Below, piece by piece: positions 24,587 through 31,654 of a DNA stretch of 64,000 bases (positions within the stretch are counted from its first letter, which is position 1; every line of letters begins with the position of its first letter). This DNA is from Anaerolineales bacterium (lineage in GTDB: Bacteria > Chloroflexota > Anaerolineae > Anaerolineales > Villigracilaceae), in the NCBI GenBank assembly GCA_030583885.1, contig CP129480.1:4032714-4096713 (forward strand), given 5' to 3'. The position numbers and the translations under genes are program-made. The notes below the pieces were generated by a model. It was given only the letters and a program-made list of their open reading frames with translations. It was not told the origin of the DNA and did no database searches.

Positions 24587-25064
24587 CTTTTTTTATCCTT
24601 GGCCAATCTCCTAGCAACCAAGCTTCCACTAACTCTTTTTCCTGTTCAATAGCCTGTGGCATTGGCTTTTGTGGACTGAAACCTAGTTTGCGCAACAATC
24701 GATTGAGGTAATTCGGATGATAAGTGACATCAAATTCTCTTTTGATCAATTTTTGGACACGGTCCAATGTCCAGCGATCAGTTGGATATCCATTCGCCAA
24801 AGCCCCTCGTTCCAGCTTCCTCTTTAAGCTTTGCTTTTGTGGATTACTCAACTTCGGCTCGCTACCAGCCGCTTTTCTTTTTTGGAGTCCGCGCATACCT
24901 TTTGTTTCTATGATTCTGGCCCATTGGCCGACCGTGGCCCGGCTTACTCCGAGGTGTCTTGAGATTTCGGCTTTTGACATTTTTCCAGCTTTCAACAGCC
25001 GTCCACCTTCAAGCCGTCTTTCTTCCATTTGTTCTCGGGTTAGGTATGATGGTTTCCATGTCAT
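24549..25064 (-). CDS. IS630 transposase, DNA-binding part (orfA)
   Basis: 171 residues with a helix-turn-helix near residues 30-60 (KAEISRHLGVSRATVGQWAR) and a winged-helix segment (GYPTDRWTLDRVQKLI, then YHPNYLNRLLRKLGFS) that binds the terminal repeats. It ends at TGA shortly after an A7G run, where the catalytic part continues in another frame. Together with orfB it corresponds to a complete IS630 transposase of about 340 residues. Confidence 0.85.
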   Translation of the reverse strand: MTWKPSYLTREQMEERRLEGGRLLKAGKMSKAEISRHLGVSRATVGQWARIIETKGMRGLQKRKAAGSEPKLSNPQKQSLKRKLERGALANGYPTDRWTLDRVQKLIKREFDVTYHPNYLNRLLRKLGFSPQKPMPQAIEQEKELVEAWLLGDWPRIKKVTSSQSKNRILG

Positions 25065-25227
25065 ACCGACTATTGTAAATCAATCTAAGTAAACCTGAAT
25101 AATGTCGAATCCACCTTTCACATTTGCTGGGGAGCGCAGGCGGGACTTTACCACCGCTACGAAATCCCAAAATATGACCTGCCCCACAAAATGTTCGGCG
25201 TCTTCGAGCACCGCATTCTCAATCGGA

Positions 25228-25247
25228 CCCTTCGACACGCTCAGGGC
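25228..25247. repeat. Family D 20-bp repeat inside metA
   Basis: Same 20 bases as 13230-13249. Here it is read on the plus strand as TLRHAQG and lies between the metA codons for HRILN and SLLRGFDD. Confidence 0.75.
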
Positions 25248-25655
25248 AGCGCCCCAAGCCTGCTGCGCGGTTTCGACGACATTTTTCTCGCTCCCCACTC
25301 CCGTCATACCGAGATCCGCCGCGCAGACATTGAGAAGCGCCCTGAGTTACAGATCCTTGCCGAATCCGATGACGCGGGCGTGTACATCGTCGGGTCGAAA
25401 GATGGACGTAACCTCTTCATCATGGGTCATTCGGAATATGATCCGCTCACCCTCAAAGCCGAATATGACCGTGACGTTAATAAAGGGTTGCCCATCCACG
25501 TCCCCAAGAATTACTATCCCGACGATGACCCACAACGAGAACCCACTGTCCGCTGGCGTGGACATGCGAACCTGTTATATTCCAACTGGTTGAATTATTA
25601 TGTCTATCAAGTCACGCCGTATGACGTGAACAAGATTCCCCAATAGAGAATACCC

Positions 25656-26093
25656 TTGGCAAAAATCACCCTGCGTCCCGTCACCGAAGCGGATTTGTCC
25701 ATCCTTTTTCAACAGCAACTTGACCCAGAAGCGGCTGCCATGTCCGCCTACCCATCAAAAGATCGGGGCGAGTTCATGCGCCACTGGGAAGGGATATTGA
25801 AAAATAAAAGTTTGACCGCGCGAACCATTATCTATAAAGAGAAGGTTGCGGGTCACATCCTTTGCTGGAAAGAGGGAAAGTACGAGCAGCGAGTCGGTTA
25901 TTGGATTGGCAGGGAATTTTGGCGCAGGGGAATCGCCAGCGCGGCGGTGATAGAATTTCTAGAACAAGTCAAAATCCGCCCACTGTATGCGGAAGTGGTA
26001 AATCACAACGTCGCCTCAAAGCGCGTGTTGGAGAAAAATGGATTCATTATTCACGACGAAGGCGCGAAAATTTCAAAATTCAAACTTGATTAA
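25656..26093 (+). CDS. GNAT-family N-acetyltransferase
   Basis: 145 residues of the GNAT fold, RimJ/RimL-like: an N-terminal LRPVTEADL, the acetyl-CoA loop near GYWIGREFWRRGIASAAV (about 83-100) and the typical end VNHNVASKRVLEKNGF. Start is TTG 25656, nine bases past the metA stop; no in-frame ATG fits upstream of LRPVTEADL. Substrate unknown. It may be co-transcribed with metY-metA and so affected by the IS. Confidence 0.85.
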   Translation: MAKITLRPVTEADLSILFQQQLDPEAAAMSAYPSKDRGEFMRHWEGILKNKSLTARTIIYKEKVAGHILCWKEGKYEQRVGYWIGREFWRRGIASAAVIEFLEQVKIRPLYAEVVNHNVASKRVLEKNGFIIHDEGAKISKFKLD

Positions 26094-26097
26094 CCCG

Positions 26098-26967
26098 CTA
26101 CTCCCACTTCTTGACACGTTCCAAAATACTTTCACTGCCCAACTCTTTACAAACCCTCTTCAAACGCGGAGTTGCTCCCTGCCATTTCAAATCTGCCAAT
26201 GTTTCCTTCAAAGGCATATCCATTCGCAATGTGGACAACTCTCTAAACAGCAAGGCATCCTTGTAATTCTTCTGCAGATTCTCAAGTAAGGTCGTGGCAC
26301 GCCCCACACTCAAACCAAGTTTGGTTGGGTCATTCGGAATATTTTCGATATGCCTGTACTTCGCCAACACCGTCGCCGTGGACTTCTCACCCCAGCCTTG
26401 AATGCCGGGGTAGCCATCGGCAGAGTCACCCACGAGCGCCAGAAAATCGGGAATGGACTCTGGAGCCACACCAAATTTTTCAGTCACGCCTTTTTCATTC
26501 AATAGAATCTCGCGGCGTCTGTCCCAACAGATGACACGGTCGCCGTCCACCATTTGAGTCAAATCCTTATCCACCGAACAGATGACGATCTGTTCCACCG
26601 ATTTGACCTTTTTGAACTTCGCAACCGCTGTCGCAATCGCATCGTCCGCTTCAAACTTGACCATGGGCCAGACCACCAGACCTAAAGCGGATACTGCCTT
26701 TTCCGCCAGTGGAAATTGATTCAAGATGACAGGGTCAACGCCTGCGCTTGATTTGTAGCCTGCATACATCTTGTTGCGAAACGACTCGATGACATGGTCA
26801 AAGGCAACCGCGACATGCGTCACTTCGGGGTCAGAGAGGAGCAAGAGCATACTGCGCAGCAATCCAAGAGTGGCGCCGACTTCCTGTCCACTTGTGGGTT
26901 TTTTAGGCGGCGCGCCAAAATGGGCACGGAATAATTCATAGGTACCGTCAACCAAATGGATCTTCAT
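26098..26967 (-). CDS. Stand-alone 5'-3' exonuclease (FEN/PolI N-domain family)
   Basis: 289 residues equal to the 5' nuclease domain of DNA polymerase I without a polymerase. Acidic metal ligands are seen at HLVDGTYELFRAHF (Asp7), KFEADDAIAT, CSVDKDLTQMV and LVGDSADGYPGIQGWGEKSTA, the last being the helix-hairpin-helix that grips the flap. Likely role: flap or RNA-primer removal. Transcribed towards the GNAT gene; the two end 4 bp apart. Confidence 0.88.
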   Translation of the reverse strand: MKIHLVDGTYELFRAHFGAPPKKPTSGQEVGATLGLLRSMLLLLSDPEVTHVAVAFDHVIESFRNKMYAGYKSSAGVDPVILNQFPLAEKAVSALGLVVWPMVKFEADDAIATAVAKFKKVKSVEQIVICSVDKDLTQMVDGDRVICWDRRREILLNEKGVTEKFGVAPESIPDFLALVGDSADGYPGIQGWGEKSTATVLAKYRHIENIPNDPTKLGLSVGRATTLLENLQKNYKDALLFRELSTLRMDMPLKETLADLKWQGATPRLKRVCKELGSESILERVKKWE

Positions 26968-27035
26968 TCAAACTCCTTATAACTCTCTTTCAGGGTGAGA
27001 CAATACAAAACAGCGGTTCTTCATGGTCGAACGAC

Positions 27036-27395
27036 TTACTGCCGAAAAATCTTCTCCATCGCTTTTCCTTTTGCGAGTTCGTCGATCAGTTTATCTAAAT
27101 AGCGAATTTTTTTCATCAGCAGATTTCCGATCTCTTCCACACGAACACCACACACCACCCCCTTGATCAGCGCACTATTTGGATTAAAGGCTGGCGCTTG
27201 GTCAAAAAAGGTTTCAAAACTATTCCCTTTATTAATTTGCTGTTGAAGCCCTGCATGGTCATAGCCCGTCAGCCAAAAGATAATTTGGTCAACTTCCGCT
27301 TTCGTGCGGTTTTTGCGTTCCGCTTTTTTAACATATAACGGATATACATCTGCAAATTTCATTCCAAATAGCCGATGATTAGGGTTATCTTTCAT
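27036..27395 (-). CDS. DUF2200 family protein
   Basis: 119 residues matching the DUF2200 pattern: FGMKFADVYPLYVKKAERK, RTKAEVDQIIFWLTGY, FETFFDQAPAFNPN, IKGVVCGVRVEEI and RYLDKLIDELAKGKAMEKI. ATG 27395 is preceded by GAGGAG; an ATG at 27446 adds residues not part of the domain. Function unknown in all members I know. It lies in a block of small accessory proteins. Confidence 0.88.
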   Translation of the reverse strand: MKDNPNHRLFGMKFADVYPLYVKKAERKNRTKAEVDQIIFWLTGYDHAGLQQQINKGNSFETFFDQAPAFNPNSALIKGVVCGVRVEEIGNLLMKKIRYLDKLIDELAKGKAMEKIFRQ

Positions 27396-27456
27396 TACTA
27401 AAACTCCTCGTAATTTTAAGTCGTTGGCGATCAACGTCTGAATCAAAACGCCGCGC

Positions 27457-28050
27457 CTATCCCAACTCGATCAACTTGATCAAGTCTTTCAAGGCTTTTT
27501 CCAGAAGAGGCTTTTTTGCCCTTATATCTTGCATATCCGCAAAATAAGCCTTGCGCCTATCTTTGTAATCCCCTTCGAGAATTTTACTTTTGACCTGCGG
27601 GATCAACGGATTATGAAACACCAAAAATATCCGTTTCGTCTCCCATAAATTAAACGTCACCAAATACTCGCCTTTATAATTGAAGGATGGCGCCTTCCAC
27701 TTGATCTCTTCATTGATGTCTTTATTAACACTCTTGATGATGGTACGCACCGCTTCCACCTCCGCTTTGAGCGGGTGACCCAGTTCCCGCAGAAATTCCT
27801 CCACCTGATCAGTGCGACTGACAGGCGAGCCTTTCTTTCTCAACTTCTCCCCTGCCTTGCCCTGTTTGAACGATAAGCCTTCCGCCTGCAACGCTTCACA
27901 TAGAATGCCAAGTGCTTTCGGTCCCATCCCATGCAACTGAGCAAGTTCCGCTTCAGTGACTTTGGTCAATTGCTTCAGATTCGTATATCCCGCCGCTTCC
28001 AAGGCGCGGGTGGCTGGCGCGCCGATTTTGGGGAAATTAGAATTCGGCAT
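27457..28050 (-). CDS. Helix-hairpin-helix protein with DUF1801 domain
   Basis: 197 residues in two parts. Residues about 5-60 resemble a helix-hairpin-helix (APATRALEAAGYTNLKQL, ELAQLHGMGPKALGIL); residues about 80-195 are DUF1801/YdhG-like (EEIKWKAPSFNYKGEYLVTF). First of three DUF1801 genes in this region (others at 34016 and 35714). DUF1801 proteins belong to an iron-chaperone-like fold group with no firm activity; the HhH suggests nucleic-acid contact. Confidence 0.82.
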   Translation of the reverse strand: MPNSNFPKIGAPATRALEAAGYTNLKQLTKVTEAELAQLHGMGPKALGILCEALQAEGLSFKQGKAGEKLRKKGSPVSRTDQVEEFLRELGHPLKAEVEAVRTIIKSVNKDINEEIKWKAPSFNYKGEYLVTFNLWETKRIFLVFHNPLIPQVKSKILEGDYKDRRKAYFADMQDIRAKKPLLEKALKDLIKLIELG

Positions 28051-28059
28051 ACATACTCC

Positions 28060-29385
28060 TTACGCCAACTCGCCTTCCGGCAAGCTCTCAGCAGGCACAT
28101 CGTCCATATATCTATTGGACAGCAATTGATAATATTTTGTATTCATGGCAATTACTGTTAGGACTAAACCAATAATACCCGTAACCGTGAACACCAAAGC
28201 AATGCCTCGATCTGCACCTGTGCCAAACCAAGCACCGATCAAGCCAACGCCTGCACCAGTGGTCATAAACGGGATGAAAAAGGTCTCAGCAATGGGACCA
28301 ATCAAAAACGTCGTCAAAGGCGCGGCGGATTGCTCCACGCTTTGAGCGAAACCGAATACCCGTCCCTGTCTTTCTTGCGGGACAACTCTTTGAAGAATCG
28401 TCTGCTCCGCGGCTTCGATAAACGGTACAACACTGATGTAAATTAACATGCCCACCGCAAGCAAGCTGATGGACGGTTGAATCGTAAAGACCGCCGAGAT
28501 GATCCATATAATGATGTTGGCGGCGAACATCGCCACCAGCGGATTTTTGCCCAAACCATATTTAGCGATAAACAACCCGCCAATGATAAAACCGCAGCTG
28601 ATCACCGCAAAGAGCAGCCCCCAGGCTTCTACAGAAACAAGCGATAGACCATACGCATCCATAAGACCCATGAATGTGCCGCCCAAAAAGTTGTTAATGG
28701 TGGAGAAAAGGATCAACGCCATTAAACCGGGAATCGCCGCGACCACGGCAAAGGTGCCGCGCAAATCCACTTTGGGTTGATGTTCAAGATGCACGATCTC
28801 TTTTTCTGGAATCTCTACAAACCAGATATGAAGAATTGAAAGAAGCATCATCGCGATTCCAAGAATCAAAACATAATACATGCCGCCCGCGCCAACCAAC
28901 AAACCACTGATGGCAGAACAGATCAGGAATGCGATACCAAAAGCGGTACCAGTGAGCCCATTGGCTTTGGCACGCTCATCTTCGGGAATCAAAATCGTCA
29001 CCAAGGTTGGCACTGCAATCGAGCGGATATTCCCCGCAATCACACCAACTAAAAGGAGTACATTAAGAATCCACAACGTAACGCTGGTTGGATTTTTCCA
29101 TTCTTCGGCAGGCGTGCTTACATAAAGCACAAAACCAGCTATATAAATGAGTAAAGAAATCACGCCCGAAAGAATCATGGCATTCTTTTTCTTGTTATGG
29201 TCGACCAAACTGCCAAACCAAATACCCAAGCCAGCCGTCATTACAAGATAAATTCCTGAAACAATCGAGGTGGCAGTGACGGATCTGGTTTCAAGGTAAA
29301 TAAAAAATATCATCGCAAACCAAACCGTCATATTCGTGACGTTGGCTAAAACAGTATTCGCTAAAACTTGATAAAAAGTTTTCAC
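28060..29385 (-). CDS. MFS transporter, putative exporter
   Basis: 441 residues with about 12 membrane helices, MFS-3 type (macrolide-efflux-like). The 2-3 loop reads GSLVDHNKKKNAMI, equivalent to the MFS motif A, and the central loop RVVPQERQGRVFGFAQSVEQ is typical of this group. Substrate unknown. It starts at ATG 29385 and is followed by a family B repeat upstream. Confidence 0.87.
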   Translation of the reverse strand: MKTFYQVLANTVLANVTNMTVWFAMIFFIYLETRSVTATSIVSGIYLVMTAGLGIWFGSLVDHNKKKNAMILSGVISLLIYIAGFVLYVSTPAEEWKNPTSVTLWILNVLLLVGVIAGNIRSIAVPTLVTILIPEDERAKANGLTGTAFGIAFLICSAISGLLVGAGGMYYVLILGIAMMLLSILHIWFVEIPEKEIVHLEHQPKVDLRGTFAVVAAIPGLMALILFSTINNFLGGTFMGLMDAYGLSLVSVEAWGLLFAVISCGFIIGGLFIAKYGLGKNPLVAMFAANIIIWIISAVFTIQPSISLLAVGMLIYISVVPFIEAAEQTILQRVVPQERQGRVFGFAQSVEQSAAPLTTFLIGPIAETFFIPFMTTGAGVGLIGAWFGTGADRGIALVFTVTGIIGLVLTVIAMNTKYYQLLSNRYMDDVPAESLPEGELA

Positions 29386-29413
29386 AGATTATCCTTATTT
29401 ATTCTGTACACCC

Positions 29414-29509
29414 GTCATTGCGAGCCGCCGCTTTTGCCTTTGGCGGCGAAGCAATCCCCTCACAATTTGAGATTGCTTCGGGCAAAACCAAGAGCGCCCT
29501 CGCAATGAC
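29414..29509. repeat. Family B element, 96 bp
   Basis: The best preserved copy: GTCATTGCGAG (29414) and CTCGCAATGAC (29509) at the ends, inner pairs GCCGCCGC/GGCGGCG and GAAGCAATC/GATTGCTTC. No ORF. Lies between the MFS gene and a DHFR-like gene. Confidence 0.8.
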
Positions 29510-29567
29510 GGATTTTCCTCGTATTTGATGGTAAAGAATCTATTACTAAAACATTCCTTTAGATGAT

Positions 29568-30128
29568 TCATCGAACAAAACGGAAACAGAGATGCGTCCT
29601 ACCGCCGGGCAATTCCACCACTTTGATTCGTTCCAAGTGAGTCTGGCTCTCGTCAAGATGTTCAAAGAAGCGCAGCCCACCGCCAAGCAGGATGGGCATG
29701 ATATCCACATGGAGTTCATCGGCGAAACCGGCTCTCAGGCATTGCTGCGCCGTGCTCGCCGCACCGATGATGTTGACGTCTTTATTTCCTGCGACTGCTT
29801 TTGCCTGATGAATTGCGCTTTCCAAACCGTCTGTCACGAACGTGAAGGTCAATTGCTTCGTCTCTTTTGGGTGCTTCTTTGGGGCGTGATGGGTAAGGAC
29901 AAAGATCGGCACTTGGTACTCATAATTCCCCGCAAACCAATCGGGGTCTTCTGCCATCGCGAATGAATTGCGTCCCATCACCACGGCGCCCGTGTTTTGA
30001 ATGGATTCTATGCCCAGATCAGTTTCGAGCCAACCCACGAGGTCGGTGTAAAGAGGGTTCACGCTGCCGTTGCGGTCGTTGATGAAGCCGTCAAGCGATA
30101 TGGTTGTACCTAAAATAACTTTACTCAT
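29568..30128 (-). CDS. DHFR/RibD-like reductase domain protein
   Basis: 186 residues of the RibD C-terminal (bacterial bifunctional deaminase-reductase) superfamily: KVILGTTISLDGFIND at the start, GAVVMGRNSFAMAEDPDWF, VNIIGAASTAQQCLRAGFAD and DIMPILLGGGLRFFEHL. This YyaP/YwjB-type protein probably binds NADPH; substrate unknown. A related gene is at 34643. It begins 12 bp before the oxidase stop, so the two are likely co-transcribed. Confidence 0.85.
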   Translation of the reverse strand: MSKVILGTTISLDGFINDRNGSVNPLYTDLVGWLETDLGIESIQNTGAVVMGRNSFAMAEDPDWFAGNYEYQVPIFVLTHHAPKKHPKETKQLTFTFVTDGLESAIHQAKAVAGNKDVNIIGAASTAQQCLRAGFADELHVDIMPILLGGGLRFFEHLDESQTHLERIKVVELPGGRTHLCFRFVR

Positions 30129-30139
30129 ATCAAAGAATC

Positions 30140-31516
30140 CTATTTGGGAGGAATGTTCTGATTCAATCTGAATAGATTGGTCGGATCGTACTTCTTCTTG
30201 ATCTCAGTCAGCCGCTCCCACGTCCCATTCGGGTATGCCGCGCGGACATGCACCTCGCCCTCATCGCCGACAAAATTCACATACATGCCCTTGTCGCTTT
30301 GCTGCAACGAGGAAAAGAATTCGGTCACCCATTCTTCATGGATTTCCTTCTTTTCAAGATTTTCATACAACGCGGCAAGATTCGCCATGATCTTGGATCG
30401 ACGATGGGCGAACGCTGTCGCATCGGATGGGACACGCGCCATCGCGCCTCCCATTACCCGAAGCTGGGTCACCGCCATGGAGCCAGTCGAACGCTGCAAG
30501 CGCTCCAAGATCAACTCCGCATCGGAGCGGGTGACGTGGTCAAGGAACATCGTCCGCGCTGCCGCAATGGGATGGTACTCCCCCTCCTCGGGCGGGTACA
30601 TCTCAGGGTAGTGCATCGGGCGCAGCATATCGGCGTACGGTGTGGCAAGTGCGCGGAAGGGAGCAACCACATTTTCACCTTCAGCAGGATCGCCCGCATA
30701 AACCATCATTGCCATGATGATTGGCGTGCCATGCACCTCTTCAGGCAGGAAGAGCATCGGCGGGGCGGTCATCACATTCAAAATGGTGGATAACTGCTCG
30801 GGTGCAGAATCAGCTTCAACCATGAAAGAAGCGATCGTGTCCGCTGTGGCAGGCAGGAAGAGCATCCCGCCAAGGACCATATCCACTTCATGCAATTGGA
30901 ATTTGAAGCGTGTGACAACGCCGAAGTTGCCGCCTCCGCCGCGAATCGCCCAGAAGAGATCGGGGTGCGATTTATCGTCCACATAAAGGAGTTGACCATC
31001 TGCGGTGACGACTTCGGCAGCGAGCAGGGAGTCAATCGTCAGCCCATATTTGCGGACGAGAAAACCAACGCCGCCACCAAGTGTGAGGCCGCCAAGACCG
31101 ACCGAGCCGGTATCGCCAAAACCAGTAGCGAGCCCATGTGCGCCGACTGCGGCTGTAAATTCGCCAGCGGTCAAACCAGTCTCTGCCCAGGCAGTTCGTT
31201 CTTCGAGATCGATCTGCAAGTCTTTCATCGCAGAAAGATCAAGCACGATGCCGCCTTCCGTTGTGCTGTGACCCGCGCCGCTGTGACCGCCGCTGCGAAT
31301 GGCCAACTCGAAGTCATGCTCACGCGCCAACGAGACAAGGCGCGAGACATCGCCCGCATCTGCCACACGGATGATCGCCGACGGGCGACGGTCAATATTT
31401 CCCGAGACAACCTTCCGCGCGGATTCATAGCGGGGGTCGTCTGGGGCGATGACTCTGCCATTGAACAAAGCTCTCAATTCTGAAACAGAGGGGGGAAGTA
31501 TTTTTTGTGTCTTCAT
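30140..31516 (-). CDS. FAD-linked oxidoreductase, berberine-bridge type
   Basis: 458 residues: FAD-binding PCMH domain (about 45-215) with the covalent FAD site candidate RSGGHSGAGHS, GLTLGGGVGFLVRKYGLTID, and RGGGGNFGVVTRF, then a BBE C-terminal segment YPNGTWERLTEIKKKYDPTN. Oxidises alcohols or sugars with oxygen in known relatives; the substrate here is unknown. No signal peptide is visible. Start ATG 31516. Confidence 0.9.
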   Translation of the reverse strand: MKTQKILPPSVSELRALFNGRVIAPDDPRYESARKVVSGNIDRRPSAIIRVADAGDVSRLVSLAREHDFELAIRSGGHSGAGHSTTEGGIVLDLSAMKDLQIDLEERTAWAETGLTAGEFTAAVGAHGLATGFGDTGSVGLGGLTLGGGVGFLVRKYGLTIDSLLAAEVVTADGQLLYVDDKSHPDLFWAIRGGGGNFGVVTRFKFQLHEVDMVLGGMLFLPATADTIASFMVEADSAPEQLSTILNVMTAPPMLFLPEEVHGTPIIMAMMVYAGDPAEGENVVAPFRALATPYADMLRPMHYPEMYPPEEGEYHPIAAARTMFLDHVTRSDAELILERLQRSTGSMAVTQLRVMGGAMARVPSDATAFAHRRSKIMANLAALYENLEKKEIHEEWVTEFFSSLQQSDKGMYVNFVGDEGEVHVRAAYPNGTWERLTEIKKKYDPTNLFRLNQNIPPK

Positions 31517-31654
31517 GTTAAAGTCTCCAAATTCTCTAAAGGTCGAACTACTTTTAAATTGGTGTTACACAGCAGGGGCGACCCTTTCTTCTCAATTAGC
31601 TATTAGGTCTACCATGACGGGTAGCCCTACGATGAAATCGTGTAAAGTGAGTTT

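Larger units (their letters stand above)
24034..25099 (-). mobile_element. IS630-family insertion sequence, 1,066 bp
   Basis: Ends are imperfect inverted repeats: TTCAGGTTAACTGAAGTTG (24034) versus TTCAGGTTTACTTAGATTG read inward from 25099. The element is flanked by TA on both sides (24032-24033 and 25100-25101), the TA duplication of IS630/Tc1 elements. It carries a DDE transposase in two frames on the minus strand. It interrupts metA precisely. Confidence 0.93.
23634..25646 (+). pseudogene. metA: Homoserine O-acetyltransferase, split by an IS element
   Basis: Removing the IS (24034-25099) and one TA copy restores a 314-codon metA frame without any other lesion: 23634-24033 joined to 25102-25646. 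The restored protein has Glu111 (in TGAPVEQ), the residue linked to acetyl-CoA rather than succinyl-CoA use in this family, and the catalytic Cys142 (ICWGAQAGL). The IS lies within codon 134, eight codons before Cys142, so neither half can be active. A further oddity is about ten residues (TLRHAQG and neighbours) inserted before LLRGFDD, from a family D repeat. It should supply O-acetylhomoserine to MetY. Reading is otherwise open, so the disruption looks recent, or polymorphic. Confidence 0.93.
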
